Shown here: in pieces, positions 55,689-64,000 of the stretch
Numbering within the stretch: position 1 is the first letter of the stretch
Layout of the letters: each line of letters begins with the position of its first letter
Assembly: GCF_007747655.1 (NCBI RefSeq)
Contig: NZ_CP036274.1
Span: 5,208,001 to 5,272,000 of the forward strand
Direction: 5' to 3'
Length of the DNA: 64,000 nucleotides
From: Anatilimnocola aggregata
Lineage (GTDB): Bacteria > Planctomycetota > Planctomycetia > Pirellulales > Pirellulaceae
Program-made: the position numbers and the translations under genes
Notes under the pieces: model-generated
Database searches by the model: none
Told to the model about the DNA's origin: nothing
What the model saw: the letters and a program-made list of their open reading frames with translations, nothing else

Positions 55689-55718
55689 GATGAGCATCCT
55701 CGTTCTCTGATTCTCCAG

Positions 55719-56402
55719 CTACGGCACGTAGTTGGCGCTGGTGTCTTTGCCGTAGCCGCATCCCTGGTAGGTGCAATGCAGTTCGTCTCGGAGGATGGCC
55801 GCCCAGCCGTCGCAGCGGGAGGTGTTGAGCGACAGCTCCTTGGTCAGCACCTTGGTCTCGAAGGTCCAGCCCTTGGGCAGGCCCTTCAGCTTGCTGCCCA
55901 CCTGGTGCAAGTTTTCGAGCGTCAGGCTCGGGTCGACGTCCTTCGTGTACTCCTGCATCACCCACACCGTGCCGTTCGGCTCGCGCAGCAGGTGCACCGG
56001 CTTGCCGGCGTGCCAGACCCAATTGGTGTTGCGGTAGATCAGGTTGGGCGCATACGGCGTCTGCATCTGGGCCGTCATCTCGGCCCCGGTCATCTCGCCG
56101 CCGTAGAGCAGATTGACGCCATCGAAGTTCACGACGTCACCGCCCTGGACATCCTGCTCGTCCATCAGCCAGTAGCGGCCACCGTTGACCATGCACATGT
56201 CGACCTCGAACTGCTTGGCCAGTCGCGCCCCGTCCATCTTCTTGTGGCTGTCTATGGTGATCTCGTCGAGATTGGCCGCCGTGTAGACATGGGCCCGTAG
56301 GGTCGCGCCCATCCCGACGAAGGCACCGAGCCCGCAGAACGGCCGTCCGCGCGTGTTCTTGGCGGTGCGGCGATCACCGTGTAATCCGATCCTGAGTTTC
56401 AT
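55719..56402 (-). CDS. Hypothetical protein of the rhodanese cluster
   Basis: 227 residues; AAAGGAGAA 5 bp before the ATG supports this start. No signal peptide or membrane segment. The sequence is beta-rich and aromatic (NLIYRNTNWVWHAGKPVHLL, TVWVMQEYTKDVDPSLTLEN, LKGLPKGWTFETKVLTKELS), with three Cys near the end (SRCDGWAAILRDELHCTYQG, CGYGKD). I do not recognise the family. It lies 30 bp from the secreted rhodanese gene. Confidence 0.65.
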   Translation of the reverse strand: MKLRIGLHGDRRTAKNTRGRPFCGLGAFVGMGATLRAHVYTAANLDEITIDSHKKMDGARLAKQFEVDMCMVNGGRYWLMDEQDVQGGDVVNFDGVNLLYGGEMTGAEMTAQMQTPYAPNLIYRNTNWVWHAGKPVHLLREPNGTVWVMQEYTKDVDPSLTLENLHQVGSKLKGLPKGWTFETKVLTKELSLNTSRCDGWAAILRDELHCTYQGCGYGKDTSANYVP

Positions 56403-56484
56403 AGAGATTCTCCTTTGGGGTGATCAGGGCACGGGAACACCGCGTCCGGATCATTTGTTTAGGACATATAGGGCGCATCAACAC

Positions 56485-56883
56485 TTACTTCTTCATATGT
56501 TTCGCAACAAACTCCTGGATTCTCTTGCCTTGCGCAGCCAACCCTCCATCGGTGCTGAACTGGAGGATCTCGGCGCCTTCCTTCGACTTGAAGTTGTGCG
56601 GAGCCGGCCAGAAGCAAGCGTCCCCAGCGCGGCAAACTTCAATGGTCCCGTCAAGGTAAATGACCTCCACCGAGCCCTTTATGACGTAAGCCCAGTGTTC
56701 GACCCCGCACAGATCGTGCTCCAGTCCCTTTCCTTTCAGAATGTCTGTGAAATCAGTGCCCGGGGCAAAGACGTGGAAGGCGCACTGCATGCCGCCCCAT
56801 CGCTCCTCCCAGATCTTGAGGCCCGGGGTGTTCTGGGTGACGAAGTCGTCTACCGGGTTCATATCCATCATTTTCTTGTGCAT
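56485..56883 (-). CDS. Cupin-domain protein
   Basis: 132 residues with a single double-stranded beta-helix pattern: CAFHVFAPGTDF, a cupin box 1-like GVEHWAYVIKGSVEVIYLDG and box 2 RAGDACFWPAPHNFKS. Only one His is obvious in box 1 and one in box 2, so metal binding is possible but incomplete. No function can be assigned. GGAG precedes the ATG. It is the first gene of the presumed redox operon. Confidence 0.75.
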   Translation of the reverse strand: MHKKMMDMNPVDDFVTQNTPGLKIWEERWGGMQCAFHVFAPGTDFTDILKGKGLEHDLCGVEHWAYVIKGSVEVIYLDGTIEVCRAGDACFWPAPHNFKSKEGAEILQFSTDGGLAAQGKRIQEFVAKHMKK

Positions 56884-57110
56884 GCTGTTTCTCCGTTTGT
56901 GTTGTGCCTCACCGGATCTGCGGCGATGGCGATTTGTTCAAGGCCAGGCCCGGGCGACTGGACAGACTTGGCTCCGCGGTGGGGAGACCGCCGGCCCAAC
57001 AACACCAATTTTGAAGAATGGTGGGAAGAGAGCACCATTCGCAAAACTACGACAATGGCATTGCGCTTTGCGCAATGCGTCGTCTAGCACCTAGACGAGT
57101 CGGCTTCGCC

Positions 57111-57755
57111 TTACTCGATTGAGATGAGTCCGCTGCGAATGGCGAATTGGACCAGTTCCGCGGTGCTCTGGAGCCCGAGCGACTCCAAGATGCGTGCCTT
57201 GTGAGCTTCCGCCGTTCGGACGGAAATCTTTAGCGCGGCCGCAACTTCTTTGGCAGAAAGGCCTTCGGCTATCAGCTGCAGAACTTCACGCTGACGCACG
57301 GTCAGCCGCGTCGTCGAATCACCTGATCGTGCATCACCTCCGCGATAGGAATCCAGCAGTTCCCCTGCAATTAAAGGGGTGATGTAGGTCTTCCCCTGGA
57401 GTGCCTCCCGAATGGCGGTCACCAATTCCGAAGAGACGGAGTGCTTGAGTACGAATCCTGCGGCCCCGGACTCCATCGCACGGCGAGCGTAGGCCACGTC
57501 CTTGTGCATGGTTAGAAACACGATCTTGGCTGACACACCCGCCGATCGCACGAGCGCGGCAGCCTCGATGCCATTGAGCGACGGCATGCTGATGTCGGCC
57601 ACGATTGCGTCGGGCAGATGCTCTTTCGCAGCGGCAACCAGTTGGCGGCCATCGGAGACGACGGCGACAACCTCGAACTCAGGTTCGAGTAGGCTGCGGA
57701 TTCCCTCGGCCAGAATCTGATGGTCATCAGCGATTACGATGCGGGCACGGGTCAT
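57111..57755 (-). CDS. NarL/FixJ-type response regulator
   Basis: 214 residues from the ATG at 57755, which overlaps the kinase stop as ATGA (an ATG at 57764 is also in frame). Receiver with Asp54 in IVADISMP and Lys in FVLKHSVS, then a LuxR HTH (LTVRQREVLQLIAEGLSAKE, AALKISVRTAEAHKARI). It is closely similar to the regulator at 36391-37029, indicating paralogous systems. The same-strand redox cluster downstream is the likeliest target. Confidence 0.92.
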   Translation of the reverse strand: MTRARIVIADDHQILAEGIRSLLEPEFEVVAVVSDGRQLVAAAKEHLPDAIVADISMPSLNGIEAAALVRSAGVSAKIVFLTMHKDVAYARRAMESGAAGFVLKHSVSSELVTAIREALQGKTYITPLIAGELLDSYRGGDARSGDSTTRLTVRQREVLQLIAEGLSAKEVAAALKISVRTAEAHKARILESLGLQSTAELVQFAIRSGLISIE

Positions 57756-59134
57756 CGAGGGCATCCCTTCAACGGCGCATGAACATCGACCGATGTCCCC
57801 CGACCGACGGCCGTCGTAACCGAGAACTGTCCCTCAATCAACGCCACTCGCTCCGCCATGCTGGACAGGCCCAACCCCGGCTGACTGCGTTCATTTTCCC
57901 GGTCAAAGCCAATGCCGAAATCCTCGATCCGCATTACGACCTCTGACTCGACGACGTCCAGGGTTACGATGACCTCGGCAGCGGCGGCGTGCTTGGCGAC
58001 ATTTCTGAGGGCCTCCTGTGCGACACGATAGAGGCACAGCGCGACGTCGGCGGGGACCGTTTCTGGCAGTACGCCCGGGCAGTAATCCACCTCGATCTCT
58101 TCGCGCCGCGCGAAGGCAGCACACTCGGAACGCAGGGCCTCGACCAGACCGAGATCATCCAAAATGGAGGGGTGTAGCTGACGTGAGAGGGCATGCACAT
58201 CTTCGGAAAGGGCAACCAGCTGTTGCTGCATTGCGTGCAGCAATGGCAACGCCACTTCTTGCGTGCCGAGGTGCCGTTCCAGCTTGGCGGCTTCAATCCC
58301 CAAACTCGCTAGTCGCTGCGTCCAGTCATCGTGCATTTCTCGAGCGATCCGGCGGCGTTCCTGCTCCTGGGCTTGTAGGAGTCTGGCGGTCAGTTGCCGA
58401 AGCCCTTCTTGGCTTTGCCGGAGCGACAGTTCCTTCGCACAAAGCGCTTCATCCGCCCTTTTGCGAGCCAGGGCATTGGTGAAGATATCCCCCACGAGAC
58501 GCAGGCGCTTCACCAATTCGTCCGGCCAGGCGAGCTGCGTGCGGAAGCTGGCGAGGCCCAGTGCGCCAACCACGGAGCCCATTACGGTCAGAGGAATTGT
58601 CAAACTGGATCTTAGCCCAGACTGAAGCAAATACTGTCGCTCTGTGACCGCGTCGGCTGGCAAATCCTCCGGCAACCGGATAATCATGCCCTGGCGAATC
58701 ATCCGGGCGTAGGCGGGGAATTGCTCCTGCAAGATAAGACCAAAACAGGAAGGGACGGTCGGCAGTTGGTACGAGTGCGTAACCACGAACTGCTTCCCGT
58801 CTCCTAGCACCTCGCCGAAACCGCATCGGTCGATTCCAAGCTGCTCCACGACCAGGCGCATGCCCCATTCGATTTGCGAATCGACTCGGTTGGCTGGAAT
58901 ATTGACAAACCTGGACGATAATTCCGTCAACAATGTTTCAAATGCCAGACGATCTCGAATACTCGCCCCCACTGGGCAACCAGCGTCCTCGAGGGCAGCG
59001 CACAAACCGGCATCCAGCGATTCCATCTTTCTGGATGGCGTCACCGAAACAGGACAGGTGATGGCCTCCTGGGGATCGGTGCCCGGCGTCCTTCGTTTGG
59101 CAACGTCGTCTCCGGTCAAATCGCGGTCGTGCAT
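57752..59134 (-). CDS. GAF-containing NarL-type histidine kinase
   Basis: 460 residues, no membrane helix. Residues about 66-225 form a GAF sensor domain (FETLLTELSSRFVNIPANRV ... LRSSLTIPLTVMGSVVGALG). A coiled-coil linker is followed by HisKA_3 with His268 in AREMHDDWTQRLA, then HATPase (IEDFGIGFD, GLGLSSMAERVALI). As a soluble kinase it senses a cytoplasmic signal, perhaps redox or a small ligand through GAF. It is coupled to the regulator by a 4-bp overlap. Confidence 0.93.
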   Translation of the reverse strand: MHDRDLTGDDVAKRRTPGTDPQEAITCPVSVTPSRKMESLDAGLCAALEDAGCPVGASIRDRLAFETLLTELSSRFVNIPANRVDSQIEWGMRLVVEQLGIDRCGFGEVLGDGKQFVVTHSYQLPTVPSCFGLILQEQFPAYARMIRQGMIIRLPEDLPADAVTERQYLLQSGLRSSLTIPLTVMGSVVGALGLASFRTQLAWPDELVKRLRLVGDIFTNALARKRADEALCAKELSLRQSQEGLRQLTARLLQAQEQERRRIAREMHDDWTQRLASLGIEAAKLERHLGTQEVALPLLHAMQQQLVALSEDVHALSRQLHPSILDDLGLVEALRSECAAFARREEIEVDYCPGVLPETVPADVALCLYRVAQEALRNVAKHAAAAEVIVTLDVVESEVVMRIEDFGIGFDRENERSQPGLGLSSMAERVALIEGQFSVTTAVGRGTSVDVHAPLKGCPR

Positions 59135-59555
59135 CGTATTTGGCCGCTTTTGGGTCTTAGTTTTCTGCCGACTTGATCAGTCAAACGAGATGAGAAATTG
59201 GAAACGAAGATGATTGGGCAATGCATCTCCAGCACGCTCAAGGCCTCACAACTTAACTAGTCAACTCGATTATACCGCAGGTCCTAACAAATCTCCTGTC
59301 CCTGACTATAAATCGTCTTAGCCGAGTGGATTCGTTGGGGATGCCAGCTCGCTTGCGGTCGACGGCCCCAGCCCCGCGGAGTCCAGTGGACTTGGAATTT
59401 GCGTTGGCGGTTGCTGATTTCGAGTAGCATTGGAGAGTCACATCAGCAAGGAGCTTGAGCGCGCAGGGCGAATCTTCCGATGTCAGGAATGGTCAAGATT
59501 GGAAGCTGCGTCGGACACATCGACCGAGGGTATTAAGTGGCCATGATGATCTTGA
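59135..59555. other. Intergenic region without recognisable gene
   Basis: About 420 bp between the kinase start and the transposase 3' end. No coding sequence, terminal repeat or strong hairpin could be assigned. The short direct-strand stretch GCGTCGGACACATCGACC near 59511 resembles the dispersed repeat only loosely. Confidence 0.35.
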
Positions 59556-60629
59556 TCATGCAGCCTTGCTCGAGTAGCTCTTTAGTAGCCCGCCTAATCG
59601 CTCTGAGCAATTAACCTCGCTGAGCGATATCGCTGCCACTTGCCGTGGCTTCTGCTTCCTGATCAGCAATTCATTTTCGATCCCCTCGCCCTGATGCGGC
59701 CTCTCTTGGTGGTAATGCTGGAGATACTCCTGGCAAACGTGGTTCATGTGTTTCTCGCCGAAGATCACAAATCGGTCGAGGCACTCCTGTCCGATCGATT
59801 GGACGAAGCGTTCCACGAAAGCATTGGTGTTTGGCGAACGAAATGCGGTCCGTCGAACTCGTGCTCGTCGCTGACGTAACGCTTGGTCGAATCCTTGGGT
59901 GAACTTTGTATCGCAGTCGTGCTGTACGGTCGCGACTCGCAATCCCTGTCCTCTCGCTTGCTCGACGAACACGGCTGCCTGCGCGACGATCCAGTTTTCG
60001 TTTGGATTGAATGTCGGAGGTGACAAAATCACTCTGCGAGTCTCGACGTGCAGGAAGGCGAGGACAAAGACCTCACGGATGCCGCGGAGTGTCAGGATCC
60101 GCTTCGAGAAGAAGTCGCACTGCCATAGCGACGCGGCGTGCTGCTTGAGGAAGTCATCCCACGTTCCCTCACCGCGCCGCGGCCCAGGTTCGTAACCAGC
60201 AGCCTTAAGAATGTTTTTCACGGTGTTCCGGCTCGGCGGCTTGATCCCGAGTTTCTTTAGTTCCCCCATGATCCGGGTGTAGCCCCACTCGTTCTCCCGG
60301 GCCATTTTTAGGATCAGCCGCCGGAGTTGTTCCGGTGTTTTTGGACGGCCCCGTTTCCGCTTCTGCGGTTTGAGTTTCTTCTCGGCTCGGATCCAACGCA
60401 GGATGGTCGACGGTGCGACGATGGTCGTCAGTTGACGGAGGACCTTGCCACCGAGCTTCTGAGCGAACTTGACCAGCCGAACCCGTTCTTTCGGGGTAAT
60501 CGTGATTCGCTTCGGTAACTTCGAGCGGAGGACCTGGTTCTCGACCTTCAGATATTTGACCTGGCGGGCCAGCTCTTTCTGCGTGGCGCCGGCAATCACG
60601 AGTAGCAAGGACTGAAAGATGTTGACCAT
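59556..60629 (-). CDS. Integrase-core (rve) transposase
   Basis: 357 residues from the ATG at 60629; the frame is open further upstream. An N-terminal HTH region (ERVRLVKFAQKLGGKVLRQL) precedes a second basic part (KPQKRKRGRPKTPEQLRRLI) and a DDE integrase core: Asp in LWQCDFFSKR, Asp in TVQHDCDTKF, Glu in NAFVERFVQSIGQECLDRF. HHQERPHQGE-like residues end the core. The single-frame layout is of IS481/IS3-like kind. No terminal inverted repeats were found, so the element may be solitary or decayed. Confidence 0.85.
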   Translation of the reverse strand: MVNIFQSLLLVIAGATQKELARQVKYLKVENQVLRSKLPKRITITPKERVRLVKFAQKLGGKVLRQLTTIVAPSTILRWIRAEKKLKPQKRKRGRPKTPEQLRRLILKMARENEWGYTRIMGELKKLGIKPPSRNTVKNILKAAGYEPGPRRGEGTWDDFLKQHAASLWQCDFFSKRILTLRGIREVFVLAFLHVETRRVILSPPTFNPNENWIVAQAAVFVEQARGQGLRVATVQHDCDTKFTQGFDQALRQRRARVRRTAFRSPNTNAFVERFVQSIGQECLDRFVIFGEKHMNHVCQEYLQHYHQERPHQGEGIENELLIRKQKPRQVAAISLSEVNCSERLGGLLKSYSSKAA

Positions 60630-60928
60630 CGAATTACACTGGATTTCAGGCAGTGAATGAGGGGAGTGCGTTCTTTTTTGCACCCCGGGGCACCATCGGC
60701 CATCTAAAACGTACTTCGATTTCCATTGATGCGTCGGTTGGGATTCTGGCCTCGTCAGCAACTCATGAGAAAGTCGCAAGCAAACAGAGAGCGCGCAGAG
60801 AGGGCCAGAAAATTCTCTATTCTGTTAACCGGTTCGCCCCAAATGCTAGTAAAGCGTTGGGTTCGTTAGTGACACCGAACGGGACTCGAAATCAGCAAGT
60901 TCTGCCCTCAAAAGCAGTTACGCAGTTT
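60630..60928. other. Intergenic region between transposase and copper protein
   Basis: About 300 bp; nothing recognisable. The short, incomplete inverted sequences seen are not convincing as insertion-sequence ends. Confidence 0.3.
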
Positions 60929-61276
60929 TCAAAACAGAGAACTTGTTCGAAGAGGGTTGTGCACGGGGAGGTCTTTGCCCTTCTCGCAGACCGCTGCACA
61001 TTCAGTGCAGACCTTGGCACAAGCTGCCTTCACTACATCTTCGGAATGTGTGCCATCGAGAGCCGCACATGCCGTGCAAAGATGGTGGCAAGCCATGCAC
61101 ATCTTTGCGCATTCGGGATTGTCCTTTTCACAATCCGCAGCGCACGTTTTACACGCCTCCGCACACGCCTTGCACTTCGCAACGCAATCGTCGGCCTGCT
61201 GCGCTCCTTGGACGACCGAGCCAATAGCGAACAAGAGAAACGCCGAAGCACACCTAACGAACCAATTGGCAAACAT
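60929..61276 (-). CDS. Four-helix-bundle copper-binding protein, exported
   Basis: 115 residues with a signal peptide (WFVRCASAFLLFAIGSVVQG). The mature part has about 15 Cys in helical spacing (DDCVAKCKACAEACKTCAAD, CAKMCMACHHLCTACAALD, CAKVCTECAAVCEKGKD), the arrangement of Csp/DUF326 proteins that store Cu(I) inside a four-helix bundle. The ATG follows AGGAAG. Export suggests periplasmic copper sequestration. The neighbouring gene is also a small Cys-rich exported protein. Confidence 0.86.
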   Translation of the reverse strand: MFANWFVRCASAFLLFAIGSVVQGAQQADDCVAKCKACAEACKTCAADCEKDNPECAKMCMACHHLCTACAALDGTHSEDVVKAACAKVCTECAAVCEKGKDLPVHNPLRTSSLF

Positions 61277-61333
61277 GGTTATCTTCCTGTAGTTGAAATC
61301 AAAAACAAAACGAGACTGCTGACCAGTCTTGGA

Positions 61334-61675
61334 TTATTTCCGCCAACAACAGAACGCTTGCTGCAGGTTTCGCTGGGGGGAAATCTCAACGCAGCAAACG
61401 CAAGAATCGTTGTTGCCGCTGAGAATGAAGCCTGTCGGAATTGGGGTCGATTCAACGGCCATTATTTCGGCTTGCTTGATCGGCAGATTGCCGCATTGGC
61501 ATTCTTGCTTCGGCAAATCAGTTGGCCGTTGTGGTTTGCCTTCATCGTGACAATCGGTGTCAGCACAAGCAGGGCAACATGCGACCGGTGAAGCAGAAAA
61601 TGCACGACACCAATGGGGCGGCAATGCCACCATGAGGGCGAAGAGAATCGTCAGGAGTTTCGAGCTTGGCCACAT
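61334..61675 (-). CDS. Small Cys-rich exported protein
   Basis: 113 residues with a signal-like start (LLTILFALMVALPPHWCRAF) and paired Cys (VACCPACADTDCHD, CQCG, DSCVCCVE, AFCCWRK). No family recognised; metal binding is plausible because of the adjacent copper-storage-like protein on the same strand. The ribosome site is weak, so the start is uncertain. Confidence 0.55.
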   Translation of the reverse strand: MWPSSKLLTILFALMVALPPHWCRAFSASPVACCPACADTDCHDEGKPQRPTDLPKQECQCGNLPIKQAEIMAVESTPIPTGFILSGNNDSCVCCVEISPQRNLQQAFCCWRK

Positions 61676-61744
61676 GAAACAATTTTCCCACCAATGGCCA
61701 ACGAATCAAGTTGGCGTTGGTCAGCAACAATGTCCGAACATCGA

Positions 61745-61984
61745 TCATCGGTCGTCCCTCTTTGCGACAACACCCCCACACGCCTTCAGCATCGCCATCA
61801 GTGGCTCCGGGGCAGCCAGCCGATGATCGGTGCCGACTTTAACCAACATGGCCCCGCTGTTCACCGCCAATTCTTCCGAATCAGAACAGAGAATCACGTC
61901 GTCGGACCGGCTGTGCAAGATCACGGTGTCTGGCCTCACCGTCTGAGCCTTGGAGTTCACAGGTGCAACGACTACCGTGCCCTA
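61745..61984 (-). pseudogene. C-terminal remnant of an alpha/beta hydrolase
   Basis: Reading in frame: VRPDTVILHSRSDDVILCSD then SGAMLVKVGTDHRLAAPEPL. The Asp in HSRSDDV and His in DHRLAAPEPL correspond to the acid and histidine of an alpha/beta-hydrolase triad. There is a TAG directly upstream and no nucleophile region, so only the last 75 or so codons remain. A short independent protein cannot be fully excluded. Confidence 0.55.
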
Positions 61985-62342
61985 GGCTTGAGTGCCGAGT
62001 CATCGCGTTTGAAACAGTGGACATAGAAACGCTTGTCAACCTTGGCTTTCTCGCCTTGTTGCACTACCAGAACATCCAGTTCGATCACGTATTCGATCTG
62101 TCGAGTTTCGAAGGCGGTGCCAGCGTCCAACGTTCTTGTCCGCATATAAACTGTTTCAACCAAAGCGGTCACGACATGGTCGGACTCGTCCTTGCTCTAG
62201 GGTGCTTTCTCTGCAAAAAGATCAAAAGAAGCGATGAGCACGCGGAGAATCTGGGCGATGAAAAGTCCAGTTTTTCGAAGCAGAGGTTATCTGCTATCGG
62301 CAAATTTGACTCCGGGCGGGCCGTAGTGAGTGTAGCGAGGAG
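61985..62342. other. Region without a supported gene
   Basis: About 360 bp; short open frames occur on both strands, but none has a recognisable motif, good ribosome site or protein-like composition. Confidence 0.3.
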
Positions 62343-63146
62343 TCATTTTGAAGTTTGTCCGGCTCCACGATCGAGGCTCGCTGGCACAGAAAGCCCTTCG
62401 ACCGGCTTCTTGATGGGCATATTCAGCTCGCGTGAAATTGCATTTATGATCGGCGCGACGATGGGCTTGCCGTCGAAGTGGAATGGGTCCACTCCGTGGG
62501 CCGCAGGCTTGTCCATGTCAATGATCGATCTGGCGTAGCTGTACATATCATTCACCGGCACGCTGTGCTTGGTCATCACTTGCTCGGCGATCCGGTTGTA
62601 TTCAACCTCCGTACCTAGTTTGAACACGTTTTCACGCGAGTGACGGATCGGTGTTGTGTTGGCCCAGACAATTTTTGCATGGGGCGCTTTCTGCCTCAGC
62701 AGACGAACCAGCGTGTCCAGATTGTTTTCGTACTGCTTCGCGCCCGTTCGGATCACCCCGCCAGCATTATGCGGTTGGGCACGGTGCGATTTGAGGTTCG
62801 GCACACAGTAGATCAGATCGCCGAGCCCGACATTGAAGTGGATCAGGTCCCACGCCGAGCGTTTGTCTTCGGGTACCGCTTTGCCGGCAGAGTCCTTGAT
62901 CCCCAGCAACAGGTCGAGGTGCTCAATCGCGTTGGTCGAACTAGGAAGCACACCTTTGGGCCATTTGGCGAACTGCACCTTCGCTTGGTCTTTGAGTTCG
63001 TTGATTGTCCCCCCCGCGTGCTGCTGATAAACAGCGTCGCCGATGATCAGCACGCTGGGTAGAGCGGGCTTGCCCTGCTGCGCGTACAGTGGCGCGCAGA
63101 GCAGGGCCAGCAGGACCACCGCGATGTTGCGTAACTCATAGAACAT
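62343..63146 (-). CDS. SGNH/GDSL-hydrolase-fold protein lacking the catalytic Ser
   Basis: 267 residues with a signal peptide (NIAVVLLALLCAPLYAQ). SGNH blocks are visible: VLIIGDAVYQQHA (block I, where Ser is expected, here Ala from a GCT codon), FNVGLGDL (Gly block), VWANTTPI (Asn block) and DPFHFDG (Asp and His). Without the Ser nucleophile, esterase activity is unlikely; a binding role is possible. It starts just after the stop of the DUF1552 gene, with which it probably forms an operon. Confidence 0.75.
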   Translation of the reverse strand: MFYELRNIAVVLLALLCAPLYAQQGKPALPSVLIIGDAVYQQHAGGTINELKDQAKVQFAKWPKGVLPSSTNAIEHLDLLLGIKDSAGKAVPEDKRSAWDLIHFNVGLGDLIYCVPNLKSHRAQPHNAGGVIRTGAKQYENNLDTLVRLLRQKAPHAKIVWANTTPIRHSRENVFKLGTEVEYNRIAEQVMTKHSVPVNDMYSYARSIIDMDKPAAHGVDPFHFDGKPIVAPIINAISRELNMPIKKPVEGLSVPASLDRGAGQTSK

Positions 63147-63149
63147 CAA

Positions 63150-64000
63150 TCACGACCTCAGTAGTTGGTTCAGTGTGCCGGTGCTGTCGGCAAACTTGTC
63201 GGTGGGGATGTTCATCGCCTGGAGCAGCGTTACAAACAGATTTGTCAGCGGTACCTTTTTGTTATCGACAAACTCGTGCAGATGGCCGTGCTGGAATCCC
63301 ATGTTCTTGCCGCCCGCGAGCTGCAGCGGATAGTTATGGCCGCTGTGCGCGTCGTGTGGATGGGCCGAGCCATAGAGGACCAGTGTGTTGTCGAGCATCG
63401 TGCCGTCGCCCTCTTTCGTATTGGCAAGTCGCTTGAGGAAGTAGGCGTGATTGTCGTTGCGCCAGCGGTCCCACTGGCCGGAGAAGTCGGCAGGCCGCTT
63501 GTGCGAAATGTCGTGGGTCGCGCCCTTGTAGCCCAGCGCGTAGTTGGCGTAGTTCCAGAGCTCGCTGTCCTGGGAATATTCGCTCTCGGTCATGAAGGTT
63601 GCCAGGCGAGTCTGGTCCGTGACGAACGCGAGATAGGCCAGGTCATACATCACGCGGATATAATCAGCGGGGCGTCCCCCGTGGTTGACTTCCAGGTTCA
63701 GGCCTTTGGTGTCAACTCCCGGCAGCGGCGTGTGGGTCCACTGGCTATTGCGCTCGACCCGCTGCTCGATTTCGCGGACGGATTCGAGATACTCATCCAT
63801 CTTCCGCTTATCTTCAACTCCCAGCTGTCCGTGGAAGCTCTTGCTGTCTTCCGTGAGCAGGTCGAGGATGCTTGCGTCGCGCTTGAGGCCGGCCCGGACC
63901 TGTTCGATTCCCTTGTCGCCGTAGGGGTTGAACAGGCGGTTGAAGATCTCCTGCGGTTTGTGCAGCGAGGGGATCGCCTTGCCCGGACCGCGGTGCGAGA
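63150..64000 (-). CDS. DUF1552-family protein, C-terminal part
   Basis: About 283 residues from the window edge to the TGA at 63150; the N-terminus and probable Tat or Sec signal lie beyond. Family blocks include KPQEIFNRLFNPYGDKGIEQ, RPADYIRVMYDLAYLAFVTD, LVLYGSAHPHDAHSGHNYPL, and GGKNMGFQHGHLHEF. DUF1552 proteins are abundant in planctomycetes, usually next to DUF1592 cytochrome-like genes, and look like members of the sulfatase/alkaline-phosphatase fold; their reaction is unknown. Confidence 0.9.
   Translation of the reverse strand, partial: SHRGPGKAIPSLHKPQEIFNRLFNPYGDKGIEQVRAGLKRDASILDLLTEDSKSFHGQLGVEDKRKMDEYLESVREIEQRVERNSQWTHTPLPGVDTKGLNLEVNHGGRPADYIRVMYDLAYLAFVTDQTRLATFMTESEYSQDSELWNYANYALGYKGATHDISHKRPADFSGQWDRWRNDNHAYFLKRLANTKEGDGTMLDNTLVLYGSAHPHDAHSGHNYPLQLAGGKNMGFQHGHLHEFVDNKKVPLTNLFVTLLQAMNIPTDKFADSTGTLNQLLRS

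Noticed and set aside
61972-62172. Short minus-strand frame of 66 codons
   Set aside because: No motif or ribosome site and located in a decayed region; could be real but cannot be supported.

Overview
The window looks like a chromosomal segment of a planctomycete. Supporting this are five secreted formylglycine-type sulfatases, a DUF1552 gene beside an SGNH/GDSL protein, a secreted Gly/Pro/Asn-rich protein, NarL-type two-component systems, a four-helix-bundle copper protein and DUF2924-linked serine recombinases. This assignment rests on gene content only; no rRNA or tRNA was seen.

Positions 1-6766 (minus strand) hold a type I restriction-modification operon read hsdM, hsdS, a predicted PD-(D/E)XK nuclease-like gene, a phospholipase-D-like gene, hsdR (cut by the window edge). 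Positions 6.9-11.6 kb hold two decayed copies of a small KorB/ParB-like HTH gene, then a plus-strand pair: a 1136-residue DUF4132 protein and a 136-residue protein whose layout and C-terminal Gly-Gly recall ubiquitin-like beta-grasp proteins. This pair is the most unusual part of the window.

Positions 11.7-24.7 kb form a phage-like integrative element. It carries an intact HTH gene, a serine recombinase, DUF2924, a divergent LexA-type repressor with a recognisable promoter, unknown early genes, a sigma-like factor, a DnaB-N/RepA-type helicase followed by a long inverted repeat, a HARE-HTH protein and a terminase large subunit. No capsid, portal or tail gene follows, so it is a decayed prophage or a satellite-like element.

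Positions 24.8-38.9 kb contain ten minus-strand genes. In transcription order these are a NarL-type kinase with a periplasmic substrate-binding-like sensor, its LuxR-type regulator, a lone receiver, two secreted proteins, aquaporin, a sulfatase, a secreted 2H-phosphoesterase/HAD fusion, and two more sulfatases. The layout suggests sensing and use of sulfated substrates. A divergent pyruvate-kinase-like protein (39.3-41.2 kb), a fourth sulfatase, an IS4-family insertion with 11-bp target duplications (43.25-44.80 kb), a broken kinase/receiver gene and a fifth sulfatase follow.

Positions 49-56.9 kb hold a minus-strand thiol/sulfur redox cluster: a membrane protein, DUF2252, CoA-disulfide-reductase-like oxidoreductase with fused rhodanese, a small membrane protein, a rhodanese, an AhpD-like protein, a secreted rhodanese, an unknown protein and a cupin. 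It lies downstream of a GAF-containing NarL-type kinase/regulator pair (57.1-59.1 kb). The window ends with an integrase-core transposase, a copper-storage-like protein, a Cys-rich secreted protein, a hydrolase remnant, an SGNH-like protein lacking the expected catalytic Ser, and the C-terminal part of a DUF1552 protein.
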